From NCBI RefSeq assembly GCF_017873435.1, contig NZ_JAGGKG010000003.1, positions 1 through 64,000 on the forward strand: 64,000 bases of DNA, in the 5' to 3' direction. A program made the translations under genes and the position numbers. Under the pieces are notes generated by a model, which saw nothing but the letters and a program-made list of their open reading frames with translations, ran no database searches and was not told the DNA's origin. The DNA comes from Paenibacillus turicensis. Lineage in GTDB: Bacteria; Bacillota; Bacilli; Paenibacillales; Paenibacillaceae. Shown piece by piece: positions 7,351 to 16,615 of this stretch (positions are counted from its first letter, which is position 1; every line of letters begins with the position of its first letter).

Positions 7351-7463
7351 AGCTTAAGCTTTTTGTGCTTCCATTATACCATACGTCTTCATTTTGTGTA
7401 ACTTTACAAGTAACCTCTATAAGTAAACTATAATTTATTTATCCCATTTATTCTTTTTTTTGC

Positions 7464-8411
7464 TTATAATTTCTCATTCATCGACTGACCACTCAAATCA
7501 TCCTCCACATCGTACAACACCCGTGCAATTAGCTCTTGGCTGTAGTTGCCAAAATGCTTGCCATAAATCGTAAGCCCTCTTTTATTTATTGGTTGATCCG
7601 TCACCGCAATTCGCAGTGTAATGTCACTTTTATAATCTAATCCAATTTGCGACAACGTAACGTCTGAAATTCGACAGCCATCAATAAAGCTACCTTCTTG
7701 GTTGATGCGAATCAGCTTCAGCATACCGTATTGATTGAGGTGAGGAGGCCACCAGTCAGGTGTAAACGTCCCACGTGCATCCCCAAAATCCCCTGGACTC
7801 GTCCAAAATCCAATTTCAATTCCATTAATGTAGAAATAAATATCAGATGGATAATTGTTCGAGAAGCCGGGCGCTTCTGAGCTAAGCTCCATTGAAAACT
7901 GAATTTCCCGAAACGTTTGATTAGGCTTCAAATAGTTAGGAATACGATATTCTAAATATCCGTCCGCTAACCAAATGATTTCAGAATTTATCCGCTGTGG
8001 ATCAGCAAAATAACGTGGATCATCAAAATCACCAATAATGCTGTCCTTTGTCGCTAAGCCACAGGTAGGCACCGCTTGATAATCACTATAATGTCCGACC
8101 TGTATTTCCACCTCGTACAAATTAGTTACATCCTTACTTTGCAAATCCACCATTAATTTATCCTTATTTAAATAACACAGCTTTTGAATGCCATGCTTCC
8201 CAACAGAGGTATTGATCTCGATGAGTCCACTTTCCTCTAGCTTCTTAATATGCATTGTAATAGCCCCGTTGCTTAAATTCAGCCTTGTTGCAAGTTCATT
8301 AAGATTAAGGGACTGATTTTTAGCAAGCAGTTCAATAATTTGAATCCGTATTTCGGAGCTTAACGCTTTAAAAATATCTATTCCACTCATCAAGTCCTTG
8401 ATATAGATCAT
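7464..8411 (-). CDS. ArsR-type winged-helix transcriptional regulator of the arabinan operon (predicted)
   Basis: The 315-residue protein has an N-terminal winged helix (about 10-85; FKALSSEIRIQIIELLAKN, then LNELATRLNLSNGAITMHIKKLEESGL) of the ArsR class fused to a 220-residue C-terminal domain of unknown fold, rich in aromatic residues (FYINGIEIGFWTSPGDFGDARG). That domain probably senses a ligand. It is transcribed divergently from the arabinan transporter operon, and the shared 400-bp region carries two near-identical 18-bp palindromes. An ATG at 8390 is an alternative start. Target and ligand are inferred from position. Confidence 0.7.
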   Translation of the reverse strand: MIYIKDLMSGIDIFKALSSEIRIQIIELLAKNQSLNLNELATRLNLSNGAITMHIKKLEESGLIEINTSVGKHGIQKLCYLNKDKLMVDLQSKDVTNLYEVEIQVGHYSDYQAVPTCGLATKDSIIGDFDDPRYFADPQRINSEIIWLADGYLEYRIPNYLKPNQTFREIQFSMELSSEAPGFSNNYPSDIYFYINGIEIGFWTSPGDFGDARGTFTPDWWPPHLNQYGMLKLIRINQEGSFIDGCRISDVTLSQIGLDYKSDITLRIAVTDQPINKRGLTIYGKHFGNYSQELIARVLYDVEDDLSGQSMNEKL

Positions 8412-8448
8412 TGTAAAAATAACCTTCTTCCTCGTGATATTGCATTTG

Positions 8449-8466
8449 TTTTATATTAGTATAAAC
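8449..8466. promoter_or_regulatory. Candidate operator O1 (regulator-proximal)
   Basis: TTTTATATTAGTATAAAC differs at two positions from the perfect palindrome at 8553. It lies 38 bases upstream of the regulator start codon. ATA/TAT-type palindromes are the usual targets of ArsR-class winged helices. Confidence 0.55.
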
Positions 8467-8503
8467 TAACGCGCGATTTTTATAAAGTTTTTATCGTGTT
8501 TTC

Positions 8504-8512
8504 TGGTATAAT
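8504..8512 (+). promoter_or_regulatory. Extended -10 promoter of the arabinan operon
   Basis: TGGTATAAT is a perfect extended -10 on the plus strand, lying between the two palindromes. Start of RNA near 8519 would give a leader of about 290 bases before the binding-protein gene, with operator O2 about 35-50 bases into the transcript. Confidence 0.6.
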
Positions 8513-8552
8513 GACTATAAATAATAAATTTTAATTATTACATAGAGGATTG

Positions 8553-8570
8553 TTTTATATTAATATAAAA
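8553..8570. promoter_or_regulatory. Candidate operator O2 (operon-proximal)
   Basis: TTTTATATTAATATAAAA is a perfect 18-bp palindrome. Its centre is 104 bp from that of O1, close to ten helical turns, so one protein could bridge the two sites and loop the promoter between them. Confidence 0.55.
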
Positions 8571-8753
8571 TAAATAGACTCAAATAACCATTAAATTACT
8601 ATTATATGCAAATAATTAGTGTGTTTTTACATTAAGTTTAGATAAATATAAAAAGGTTTATATCTTTATGTTTACAACAGTTTTGATCTATGTTATTTTA
8701 TATTTGTAAGCGGATTCATATATGCGTTTATAAAATTATTTATAGTTTATTAA

Positions 8754-8774
8754 AACAGTTATAACCCTGTTATA
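8754..8774 (+). other. Small leader hairpin shared with the second binding-protein gene
   Basis: AACAG and CTGTT flank a short loop, and the 14 bases ATAACCCTGTTATA (8761-8774) recur exactly at 24312-24325. Both lie about 40 bases before the start codon of a sugar-binding lipoprotein gene. Confidence 0.5.
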
Positions 8775-8811
8775 GCTAAGTAATTAGAATTTTTTTAGGA
8801 GGGGTTCTCAG

Positions 8812-10179
8812 ATGTTAAAGAAAAAAAGCTGGTTTGTTCTCACTTCTCTAATTTTAGTGCTTTCACTTGTGTTAGCGGGCTGTGGGGGGAGTAAAAACGC
8901 CAACAGTGGCGGTAAAGGCGACTCAGGCTCAGGAAATAAGGAATTAACGTTTATGTTTAGAGGAGGACCCGATGAGCAAACGGCTTATAAAAATGTAGTT
9001 AAAAAGTTTGAAGATGATCATCCAGGTGTGAAAGTAAAAATCATCGTGACGGCTGCGGATCAATATGCAACGAAGCTGAAGGCAGCGATCACAGGTAACA
9101 AAATGCCGGATGTATTTTATTTTGAATCTGGAGATTTGAAGGCGTATGTCAACAGTGGCATCTTACTTAACTTAACTCCTTATTTGGACAAAAATGAAAA
9201 AGTAGACCTCAACAATATATGGAAATACGGAATCGATTTGTATCGTTATGATGGCAACATGGCGGGTCAAGGCGATATTTATGGGATGCCAAAGGATGTA
9301 GGTCCATTTGCATTAGGTTATAACAAAACGATGTTTGAAAAAGAAGGCATTCCACTCCCTGATAAAGATAAACCAATGACTTGGGATGAATTTGTAGATA
9401 TCAATAAAAAGCTGACCAAGGACACCAATGGAGATGGCAAGCCAGATCAATATGGTTCAGGCTTTAACGTGAACTGGGCATTACAATCATTTGTATGGAG
9501 TAACGGTGCGGACTGGATTGATGAAACTAAAACAAAAGTGACCATTGATGATCCGAAATTTGCAGAAGCATTGCAATATTTTGCTGACCTACAAAATGTG
9601 CATAAGGTGACACCTTCCATTGAGGATTCTCAAACCTTGGATACGTATCAACGTTGGATGAAAGGTGAAATGGGCTTTTTCCCTGTAGGTCCTTGGGATA
9701 TGTCTACGTACGAAACATTGCCTTTTAACTATGATTTAATTCCTTACCCAGCAGGTTCAACAGGAAAATCAGCAACTTGGACTGGCTCATTAGGTATTGG
9801 GGTTTCAAGCAAATCCAAAGCACCAGAGGAAGCAGTGGAGCTAGTCAACTACTTAACCGCTTCACGTGAAGGCATGGAGCAGCTTGTCAATGCGAAGGTA
9901 CAAATTCCTAACCTAATCGATATGGCACAAGAATGGGCTAAAAATTCAACTACAAAACCAGCGAACAAAGAAGAGTTTTTACAAATTGTCGAGGATTATG
10001 GACGTGTATTGCCAGGTCACTACACCTATAATGCAGAATGGTACAACTTATTTTTCACTGACATTCAACCTGTATTAGATGGCAAAATTACAGCGGAGCA
10101 ATATGTGAAGGAAGAGCAACCAAAAATGCAAAAGCTGTTAGATAAAGCGATTGAGCAGGAGAAGAAGTCTAAAAAGTAA
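8812..10179 (+). CDS. Sugar ABC transporter substrate-binding lipoprotein (CUT1)
   Basis: The 455-residue precursor has a signal peptide ending in a lipobox (LVLAGC, Cys24) and a Gly/Ser/Asn-rich linker, then a MalE-like bilobal binding fold (from about 44, [16 protein letters not shown], through [21 protein letters not shown]). It captures an oligosaccharide outside the cell and hands it to the two permeases encoded next. The GH43 arabinanase and arabinofuranosidase downstream point to arabino-oligosaccharides. The ribosome-binding site is AGGAGGGG. No ATPase gene is in the operon. Confidence 0.88.
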   Translation: MLKKKSWFVLTSLILVLSLVLAGCGGSKNANSGGKGDSGSGNKELTFMFRGGPDEQTAYKNVVKKFEDDHPGVKVKIIVTAADQYATKLKAAITGNKMPDVFYFESGDLKAYVNSGILLNLTPYLDKNEKVDLNNIWKYGIDLYRYDGNMAGQGDIYGMPKDVGPFALGYNKTMFEKEGIPLPDKDKPMTWDEFVDINKKLTKDTNGDGKPDQYGSGFNVNWALQSFVWSNGADWIDETKTKVTIDDPKFAEALQYFADLQNVHKVTPSIEDSQTLDTYQRWMKGEMGFFPVGPWDMSTYETLPFNYDLIPYPAGSTGKSATWTGSLGIGVSSKSKAPEEAVELVNYLTASREGMEQLVNAKVQIPNLIDMAQEWAKNSTTKPANKEEFLQIVEDYGRVLPGHYTYNAEWYNLFFTDIQPVLDGKITAEQYVKEEQPKMQKLLDKAIEQEKKSKK

Positions 10180-10231
10180 CTGAGGTGGCACAACAAATAC
10201 GTAGTGTTACCCACATTTAAAAGTAATGAAG

Positions 10232-10272
10232 TGATGTTAGTCTCCAATTAAATACTGAGGCTAACATCATTT
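10232..10272 (+). terminator. Intercistronic hairpin between binding-protein and permease genes
   Basis: gatgttagtctc pairs with gaggctaacatc and is followed by a weak T tract (tttaat). Such hairpins partly terminate or protect the upstream mRNA, allowing more binding protein than permease to be made. It is unlikely to be a full stop because the downstream genes have no promoter of their own in view. Confidence 0.6.
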
Positions 10273-10300
10273 TAATTCTGCATCATAAGAGGTGAAGAAA

Positions 10301-11191
10301 ATGAAGGCAAAATCCAACCTTTACAGGAAGGAACGAATATATGGATATTTATTTATTCTTCCTCCAGTGCTTGGATTGTTAATATTTACACTTTTCCCTG
10401 TAGTTTATTCCTTTTATGGCTCATTAACAGATTGGGACGGCTTAGGGAGCATGAACTTTGTTGGCTTCGACAATTTTAAAGACGTATTTAGTGACGAGCT
10501 ATTTTATAAAGCAGCATTTAATACTGTATTTTATATGATTGGGATTCCGATTGGTATCGTGTTAGCGCTATTGCTAGCGTTAGGTTTAAATCGTAAAATC
10601 CCAGGAACCACCACGTTCCGCGTCATTTATTATATCCCAGTCATTTCATCACTTGCCGCGATTTCAATTCTATGGAACTGGGCGTATAACGGCGATTATG
10701 GATTAGTCAATCAGTTTCTTGCTTTGTTTGGTATTGACGGTCCAAACTGGCTGATGAATAAGCACAGCATTAAGCCTGCCATCATCTTAATGACGGTATG
10801 GAAAGGGTTAGGTTATACGATGCTCCTATACTTAGCGGCGTTGCAAAGCGTGCCTAAAACATATTATGAAGCGGCAGAGCTGGATGGAGCTAGTGGCTTT
10901 AAAGCATTTAGACATATTACTTGGCCGATGGTGAAGCCTGTTACCTTCTTTATTGTGGTGACGAATATCATTGGAGGCTCGCAAATATTTACGGAAATTA
11001 ACATTATGACACCAAAAGGGGGAACAGAATTCTCCTCCGCTTCGGTCGTATTTTATATTTGGGATAAAGCATTTGGCAACCTGCAAATGGGGTATGCGTC
11101 CGCTATGGCGGTTGTGCTAGGCTTATTCATTTTTGTAGTCACTTTAATTCAATTTAGAATGAATGAGAAATCGTCTAGCGATCTGGCTTGA
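10301..11191 (+). CDS. CUT1 sugar ABC transporter permease (MalF/LacF type)
   Basis: The 296-residue protein has six membrane spans and the binding-protein-dependent permease signature loop (YYEAAELDGASGFKAFRHITWP, about residue 190), which docks on the ATPase. The N-terminal GYLFILPPVLGLLIFTLFPVVYS is typical of MalF/LacF-like subunits. The start was placed at the ATG preceded by AGAGGTGA; a GTG three codons earlier overlaps that site. It forms the channel with the next gene product for import of the oligosaccharide bound by the lipoprotein upstream. Confidence 0.88.
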   Translation: MKAKSNLYRKERIYGYLFILPPVLGLLIFTLFPVVYSFYGSLTDWDGLGSMNFVGFDNFKDVFSDELFYKAAFNTVFYMIGIPIGIVLALLLALGLNRKIPGTTTFRVIYYIPVISSLAAISILWNWAYNGDYGLVNQFLALFGIDGPNWLMNKHSIKPAIILMTVWKGLGYTMLLYLAALQSVPKTYYEAAELDGASGFKAFRHITWPMVKPVTFFIVVTNIIGGSQIFTEINIMTPKGGTEFSSASVVFYIWDKAFGNLQMGYASAMAVVLGLFIFVVTLIQFRMNEKSSSDLA

Positions 11192-11216
11192 TGAGGACAG
11201 AAAGGAGGAACAACAC

Positions 11217-12059
11217 GTGTCGCATTCACAAAAAGTAAAGCTTATAAATACGATTATTTTTATCGTTTTGGCGATTGGTGCAGTATTTATGATTGCCCCA
11301 TTGCTTTGGATGGTTACCACCTCTGTGAAGGAAAAGCAAGATGTGTTTGCATTACCACCTAAATGGATACCTGACACCATCAATTGGATTAAATATAGTG
11401 AAATTTGGGAGAAGGGGCCTTTGCTAGATGGGATTAAAAATAGCTTAATTGTGGCTTTAAGTGTAACGATTGTGGGGACATTTACATCAAGCTTAGCCGC
11501 CTTTTCTTTTGCGAAGCTCAAATTTCCGCATAAAAATAAAATCTTTTTATTGCTGCTAGCTGCGATTATGATTCCTTATCCTGCGGTAATGATTCCGCAA
11601 TTTATGTTTTTCTCAAAAATCGAATGGGTAGACACCTTACTTCCTTTAATTGTGCCAGGCTTGTTCGGAAATATCATCATGATCTTTTTTATTCGCCAAT
11701 ATTTAATGAGTGTGCCTGATGAAATTATTGAAGCGGCAAAAATAGATGGTAGCTCTTACTTCAGATTATTTTCAACGATTACCTTCCCACTAATTAAACC
11801 AGCGGTAGCCGCACAGCTTATTTTGTGGTTTATGGGCATTTGGAATGACTATTTAGCACCAATTATTTATTTGAATTCACCTGAAAAGCAGACGCTCCAG
11901 CTCGTCATTGCGAACTACAATGCGACGTATGCCATTCAAACCGATTACCCGTTAATTATGGCGGCTTCTGTTGTGGCGTTGTTACCTGTGTTGATTACAT
12001 TTTTAATTTTCCAGAAACAGATTATTGAATCCGTTGCAATCTCAGGTGTGAAGGGATGA
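11217..12059 (+). CDS. CUT1 sugar ABC transporter permease (MalG/LacG type)
   Basis: The 280-residue protein has six membrane spans, an N-terminal FIVLAIGAVFMIAPLLWMV segment and the EAA signature (EIIEAAKIDGSSYFRLFSTI, about residue 175). It pairs with the MalF-type subunit. The start is GTG 11217 with a strong AAAGGAGG eight bases upstream; the frame is open for 18 more codons into the end of the preceding gene, without a ribosome-binding site. The stop overlaps the ATG of the GH43 lipoprotein gene by four bases, indicating coupled translation. Confidence 0.88.
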   Translation: MSHSQKVKLINTIIFIVLAIGAVFMIAPLLWMVTTSVKEKQDVFALPPKWIPDTINWIKYSEIWEKGPLLDGIKNSLIVALSVTIVGTFTSSLAAFSFAKLKFPHKNKIFLLLLAAIMIPYPAVMIPQFMFFSKIEWVDTLLPLIVPGLFGNIIMIFFIRQYLMSVPDEIIEAAKIDGSSYFRLFSTITFPLIKPAVAAQLILWFMGIWNDYLAPIIYLNSPEKQTLQLVIANYNATYAIQTDYPLIMAASVVALLPVLITFLIFQKQIIESVAISGVKG

Positions 12060-13516
12060 GGATGAGAAATTGGTCATTCAAAATGAGAATGGTGGTGCTG
12101 TGTTGTATGGCTATGTTGCTAATGCTTGGCCTTGGGGGATGTGGAGCTTCTTCTGATTCAGCTACACCTCCGCTAGTGTATCCAGAGTCACCCGGAGAGT
12201 TCCCGATGTATGATGTGTCTAACATCAATAATGAATCGGCATGGGAGACGGTTAATACTCATGATCCAAGCATCATTAAGACGGATAAGGGCTACTACAT
12301 TTTTTCTACCGATATAAAGGTGGGCGGGGAGCCGCGTGCAGGTGTGATGGTTCGTCGTTCCGATGATCTTATCCATTGGAAATGGGTGGACTATGCGCTG
12401 CCCGGTGTACCACAGGAGGCAAAAACTTGGACGAAAGCGACCAATCTATGGGCGCCTGACATTGTGAAATATAAGGATCAATATCGTTTGTATTATTCGG
12501 CATCAACCTTTGGCAGTAGACAATCGATGATCGGACTAGTGACTTCACCCTCCATTGAGGGGCCTTGGGAAGAAAAAGGGAACGTCATTCGTACAAAAGG
12601 TACGGATGGATTAAATGCGATTGATGCCAATGTGGTGACAGATGCACAGGGGAAAATGTGGATGGTATATGGCTCCTTTTTTGATGGGATTCATATTATC
12701 GAATTAGATCCTGAAAGTGGAAAACCAAAGGAGCAAGGCTTTGGCCCAAAAATTGCCGCACGTAGTAAAGCGGTGAATAACGGCGCAGTAGAAGGGCCTT
12801 ACATCGTTTACAATGAAAAATTTAAAAAGTATTATTTGTTCGTTTCCTATGATTCCTTATTTGAAAATTACAATGTGCGAGTAGGGCGCTCAGACTCTAT
12901 TACAGGGCCGTATTTAGATTTTAATGGTCGAAATATGCTAGATACTCAGCATGAGCCCCAATATGAGGTGGGAACCAAGCTTTTAGGTGGTTATCGTTTT
13001 GGTGAGGAGGAGGGCTGGATTGCGCCAGGACACAATTCAGTGCTTAACGATGATGGACAATATTACATTGCTCACCATGCCAGAGGGGAAGCCGATAAAA
13101 ACTGGGCTTACTTGCATATTCGTAAAATATTGTGGAGTGAAGACGGCTGGCCGCTAGTATCCCCAGAGCGTTATGCGGGGGAAAAGGAGCAGGATGTCCC
13201 GAAGGTAGAGGTTGTCGGTAAATGGCAACGTATTGTGCAGGACCCTTTCCTTGATGGGCAAGCCGAGTCCGATGAGCTTGAATTGCTCAAGGATGGAACA
13301 TTTACTGGTGTGCATGGCACAGGCGTATGGACGCTACAGGAAAATAAGCGAACTTTACAGTTAACATGGAATTCGTTGTCCCAAGGTGAAGGTAAAATAG
13401 AAACCGTCGCCTTATCCCCTGCATGGGACTGGGAAAAGGGTGTCCCTTGCCTCGTGTTCACAGGACTTAATGAGCAAGGCGTCAGCATATGGGGGAAGAA
13501 AATTAGCTCTAATTGA
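12056..13516 (+). CDS. GH43 lipoprotein, arabinan endo-1,5-alpha-L-arabinanase type
   Basis: A 486-residue precursor with a lipobox (GLGGC, Cys29) and a GH43 five-bladed propeller. The catalytic base is Asp70 (THDPSI), the pKa modulator Asp190 (NAIDANV) and the acid Glu246 (GAVEGPYI), all present. NLWAPDI and MVYGSFFDGIH are typical of endo-arabinanases of the AbnA group, which cut debranched arabinan. The C-terminal 100 residues form an extra beta domain (from LLKDGTFTGVHGTGVW). Lipid anchoring would keep hydrolysis at the cell surface beside the importer. The gene overlaps the permease stop by four bases. Endo activity is inferred from similarity to the family. Confidence 0.85.
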   Translation: MRMRNWSFKMRMVVLCCMAMLLMLGLGGCGASSDSATPPLVYPESPGEFPMYDVSNINNESAWETVNTHDPSIIKTDKGYYIFSTDIKVGGEPRAGVMVRRSDDLIHWKWVDYALPGVPQEAKTWTKATNLWAPDIVKYKDQYRLYYSASTFGSRQSMIGLVTSPSIEGPWEEKGNVIRTKGTDGLNAIDANVVTDAQGKMWMVYGSFFDGIHIIELDPESGKPKEQGFGPKIAARSKAVNNGAVEGPYIVYNEKFKKYYLFVSYDSLFENYNVRVGRSDSITGPYLDFNGRNMLDTQHEPQYEVGTKLLGGYRFGEEEGWIAPGHNSVLNDDGQYYIAHHARGEADKNWAYLHIRKILWSEDGWPLVSPERYAGEKEQDVPKVEVVGKWQRIVQDPFLDGQAESDELELLKDGTFTGVHGTGVWTLQENKRTLQLTWNSLSQGEGKIETVALSPAWDWEKGVPCLVFTGLNEQGVSIWGKKISSN

Positions 13517-13534
13517 AGATACGGAGGAGAAACT

Positions 13535-14491
13535 ATGACAACTCAAATTAAATATCCTGACCCACTTGTGGAGCAACGTGCGGACCCTTGGGTATATAAG
13601 CATAGTGATGGTTATTATTACTTTACAGGTTCCGTGCCTGCTTATGATCTCATCGAGGTACGGCGTTCCACAACGTTAGCAGGGTTAAAGGATGCACAAC
13701 CTGTTGTTGCTTGGAGAAAATACGATACTGGGCCACTAAGTGCGAATATTTGGGCGCCTGAAATTCATTATATTAATGGTAAATGGTACATTTATTTTGC
13801 GGCGGCTAGAACAACGGAAACAAGAGACGGCTTATTTGATCATCGGATGTATGTGCTAGAAAATGAAGCCGAAAATCCGCTAGAAGGGACTTGGGTGGAA
13901 AAAGGACAAATCGTAACCCTATGGGAGTCATTTGCCCTTGATGGTACAACTTTTCAGCATAATGGAGAGCTATATTATGTATGGGCACAAAAGGATCCTG
14001 AAATTGAGGGGAACTCCAACCTCTACATTTCTAAAATGAGCAACCCTTGGACGTTAACGGGCGAGCAGGTTATGATCTCAACCCCTGAATATGATTGGGA
14101 AATTATCGGTTTTCGCGTCAATGAAGGAGCGGCAGTATTGAAGCGTAACGGAAAAATCTTTATTTCCTACTCCGCTAGCGCTACCGATCATAACTACTGT
14201 ATGGGACTGCTCATGGCAGATGAAGGCGCTAACCTGCTTGATCCACCGTCATGGCATAAGTCGCCATCACCTGTATTTCAGACCAATGAGCAAACACAGC
14301 GATATGGACCGGGGCATAACAGCTTTACACTATCAGAGGATGGTCAAGATGTAATCATTTATCATGCTCGTAGCTATAAGGACATCGAAGGTGATCCCTT
14401 ATATGATCCCAACCGACATGCACGCGCGCAGATTTTCACTTGGAATGAGGATGGAACCCCTCACTTTGGCATCCCAGGCAACAATGGCTAA
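13535..14491 (+). CDS. GH43 alpha-L-arabinofuranosidase (intracellular)
   Basis: The 318-residue protein has no signal peptide, so it acts in the cytoplasm. GH43 catalytic residues are visible: Asp17 (RADPWV), Asp136 (FALDGTTF) and Glu197 (RVNEGAAV). ANIWAPEIHYINGKWYIYFAA is a family hallmark. It probably releases arabinose from imported arabino-oligosaccharides, completing the surface-cut, import, trim pathway of the operon. An exo-xylosidase activity cannot be excluded from sequence. It lies 18 bases after the endo-arabinanase and has GGAGG upstream. Confidence 0.83.
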   Translation: MTTQIKYPDPLVEQRADPWVYKHSDGYYYFTGSVPAYDLIEVRRSTTLAGLKDAQPVVAWRKYDTGPLSANIWAPEIHYINGKWYIYFAAARTTETRDGLFDHRMYVLENEAENPLEGTWVEKGQIVTLWESFALDGTTFQHNGELYYVWAQKDPEIEGNSNLYISKMSNPWTLTGEQVMISTPEYDWEIIGFRVNEGAAVLKRNGKIFISYSASATDHNYCMGLLMADEGANLLDPPSWHKSPSPVFQTNEQTQRYGPGHNSFTLSEDGQDVIIYHARSYKDIEGDPLYDPNRHARAQIFTWNEDGTPHFGIPGNNG

Positions 14492-14563
14492 GTAAATATG
14501 ATTTGATAAATAAAGGTAATAAAAGCAGACTAAAAGTACGCTGTATAAGTAATAGCAGTATTA

Positions 14564-14748
14564 ATTCAGTATTGGTTGAGAGGAAGCAAAACTAGCGAAG
14601 GGGTAGAGGGATGGTGGAGAAGTGAACACGTCCGCCTTTACAGCCTGTTTTTCAACCGATAACTATCTAATTCAAGAAAAACAGGCTGTAACAGGGGTCG
14701 AAGCCACCCTCTGCACCGTAGCTGCTTTCCTTCGAACTTAGTACTAAA
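14564..14748. repeat. Dispersed palindromic element, copy B
   Basis: About 185 bp with the conserved tagcgaaggggtagagggatggtgg left part and ccaccctctg right part. The inner stem is acagcctgttttt / aaaaacaggctgt, different in sequence from copies A and D but still fully paired. The terminal repeats are more decayed than in copies A and C. Confidence 0.75.
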
Positions 14749-14752
14749 TCAT

Positions 14753-14788
14753 AAGCGCCTATCACATTTAGTGATGGGTGCTTTTTTT
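14753..14788 (+). terminator. Terminator of the arabinan operon
   Basis: aagcgcctatcac (14753-14765) pairs with gtgatgggtgctt around loop attta and is followed by seven T. It lies after repeat copy B, so that element would be transcribed in the operon 3-prime untranslated region. Between it and the response regulator gene (to 14966) only a possible TATAAT (14853-14858) is seen. Confidence 0.85.
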
Positions 14789-14966
14789 GCATTAGCATCA
14801 AAATAGTGCAACAAGTCAACAGGAAAATGGAAGTTAGCACAGTCAGTATTGCTATAATAGAATTAAAAAAGTGAGATTTAACAGCAAATCTAAATTAAAC
14901 GTGTTTTACATATAAATGATAATATCTTGAAGCAAATTACATCATTGTACAGGGGGGGAGCTACGG

Positions 14967-16583
14967 ATGATAAAAGTATTAATTGTGGATGACGAGCCAA
15001 AGCTACGCGAGGGATTAAAATTTTTTATTGACTGGGAATCCTACGGCTATCTCGTTGTAGATACAGCTGCCAATGGTTATGATGCGTTAAGTAAATATGA
15101 ACAACACCATCCGGATCTCGTCATTGCCGATATTCGAATGCCAGGTATGGATGGCATACAATTAATTAAAGCGTTACGTGAGAAGGATAATGATTTACAT
15201 ATTTTAATATTAAGTGGTTATGCCGACTTTGATTATGCCAAAAAAGCGATCACTCATCGAGCAGATGGCTACCTGTTAAAGCCAGTAGATGAAGAAGAGT
15301 TAATTAGTTATTTAGAAACGATAAAGCAAGCGATAGAGTTAAAGGAAATGTCTACGCAGAGGAATAATACAGCGAAGGAATATAATCGTGAGGCGTTGAT
15401 TACGAATCTAATTGAACAATCATCGTATTCTCTCTCTAAAAATGAGGATCAATTAACGGAAGACGAGCTTATATTATATGATCAAGCAGACGAGTTAGGG
15501 CTGTTGTGGCCTAGCTATCAAATTTTATTGATATCTGTACAATATGAAGATGAATCTGACACAACAACAGCGGCATTGCTGAGAAAAAAGCTAGCTGATT
15601 TATTTGAAAAAAGTAATCGTGGATATTGTTTTACAATGCATTCCTTAGTTGGGGTGTTATTAAAGCAACCGCTTGTAGAGGTAGAGCTACAGGAGTTATA
15701 TACTTATATTGCAGAGATAGTTACACCAGATGCAGCGTACTTTACCGCAGCGATTAGCTCAAAGGGGTACGAGCTTCGCGAGGTGAAGACTTGCTTCGAG
15801 GAGGCGAAGGAGCTTCTTCGACAGCATTTTATATTAGACCAAGGCAACATTTTAAGTAATCAGCTTACCAATCAATGTGAGGATCAATATAATGATCAGC
15901 TTGATGAGCAGGATACCTCTGAAGCGCTCAGTAAAATAGACACGTTAACCTTCATAGAGAAATTATATTATGCGATTGATATTAGTAATGCTAGTCTAGC
16001 GGCAAAGCTAATTCATAGGATCGGTCAATATTTTGTAACAGAGGGCTTTAACGAAAAAATAATTAAGCAACGTTTTGCCGAAATTTTAAATGTAGTATTT
16101 ACTAAATTTGTACAAAAAAGAAGTGAGCAGGATATAAAAAATGTAGAGTTTAGCGATGCTTTGGCAGAAATTTATGAGGTACGTACTTTACATGAACTAT
16201 ATGAAAAGGCGAATTTGATTGTAAAAGAAATGATGAGCAATATAGGGCAGGAAGGAAAACATCAGGAAGTTAAAATTATGCTTGATCTGATTCAACGTAA
16301 CTATAGTGACAATTTAAAGCTAGAGACGTTAGCTGGTGTATTTAACTATAATAGCGCATACCTAGGTAAGTTATTTAAAAATGAGACTGGGGAATATTTT
16401 AATACTTATGTAGATAAAGTGAGAATTGAAAAGGCAAAGGACTTTTTGGAGCAAGGCTACAAGGTGTACCAAGTCGCGGAAAAGGTTGGCTACACCAATG
16501 TAGACTATTTTCATACAAAGTTTCGTAAGTATGTAGGTACTTCCCCCTCCGCTTACCGTAAAGAGTCCGAGGCTTCTAGTTAA
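14967..16583 (+). CDS. YesN-type response regulator with AraC DNA-binding domain
   Basis: The 538-residue protein has an N-terminal receiver (1-120) with acidic pocket DD (8-9), phospho-acceptor Asp55 (VIADIRMPGMDG) and Lys105 (YLLKPVDEEE), a long middle region, and a C-terminal AraC double helix-turn-helix (about 435-535; VAEKVGYTNVDYFHTKFRKYVG). Such proteins work with YesM-type kinases to turn on sugar importers. The only kinase in the window is at 20322, separated by an AraC gene and a GH31 gene, and it is the likely partner. The ribosome-binding site is GGGGGG. Confidence 0.88.
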   Translation: MIKVLIVDDEPKLREGLKFFIDWESYGYLVVDTAANGYDALSKYEQHHPDLVIADIRMPGMDGIQLIKALREKDNDLHILILSGYADFDYAKKAITHRADGYLLKPVDEEELISYLETIKQAIELKEMSTQRNNTAKEYNREALITNLIEQSSYSLSKNEDQLTEDELILYDQADELGLLWPSYQILLISVQYEDESDTTTAALLRKKLADLFEKSNRGYCFTMHSLVGVLLKQPLVEVELQELYTYIAEIVTPDAAYFTAAISSKGYELREVKTCFEEAKELLRQHFILDQGNILSNQLTNQCEDQYNDQLDEQDTSEALSKIDTLTFIEKLYYAIDISNASLAAKLIHRIGQYFVTEGFNEKIIKQRFAEILNVVFTKFVQKRSEQDIKNVEFSDALAEIYEVRTLHELYEKANLIVKEMMSNIGQEGKHQEVKIMLDLIQRNYSDNLKLETLAGVFNYNSAYLGKLFKNETGEYFNTYVDKVRIEKAKDFLEQGYKVYQVAEKVGYTNVDYFHTKFRKYVGTSPSAYRKESEASS

Positions 16584-16615
16584 TTTTTTGCCTCTGTCTC
16601 CGGTCCCTTCAACGC

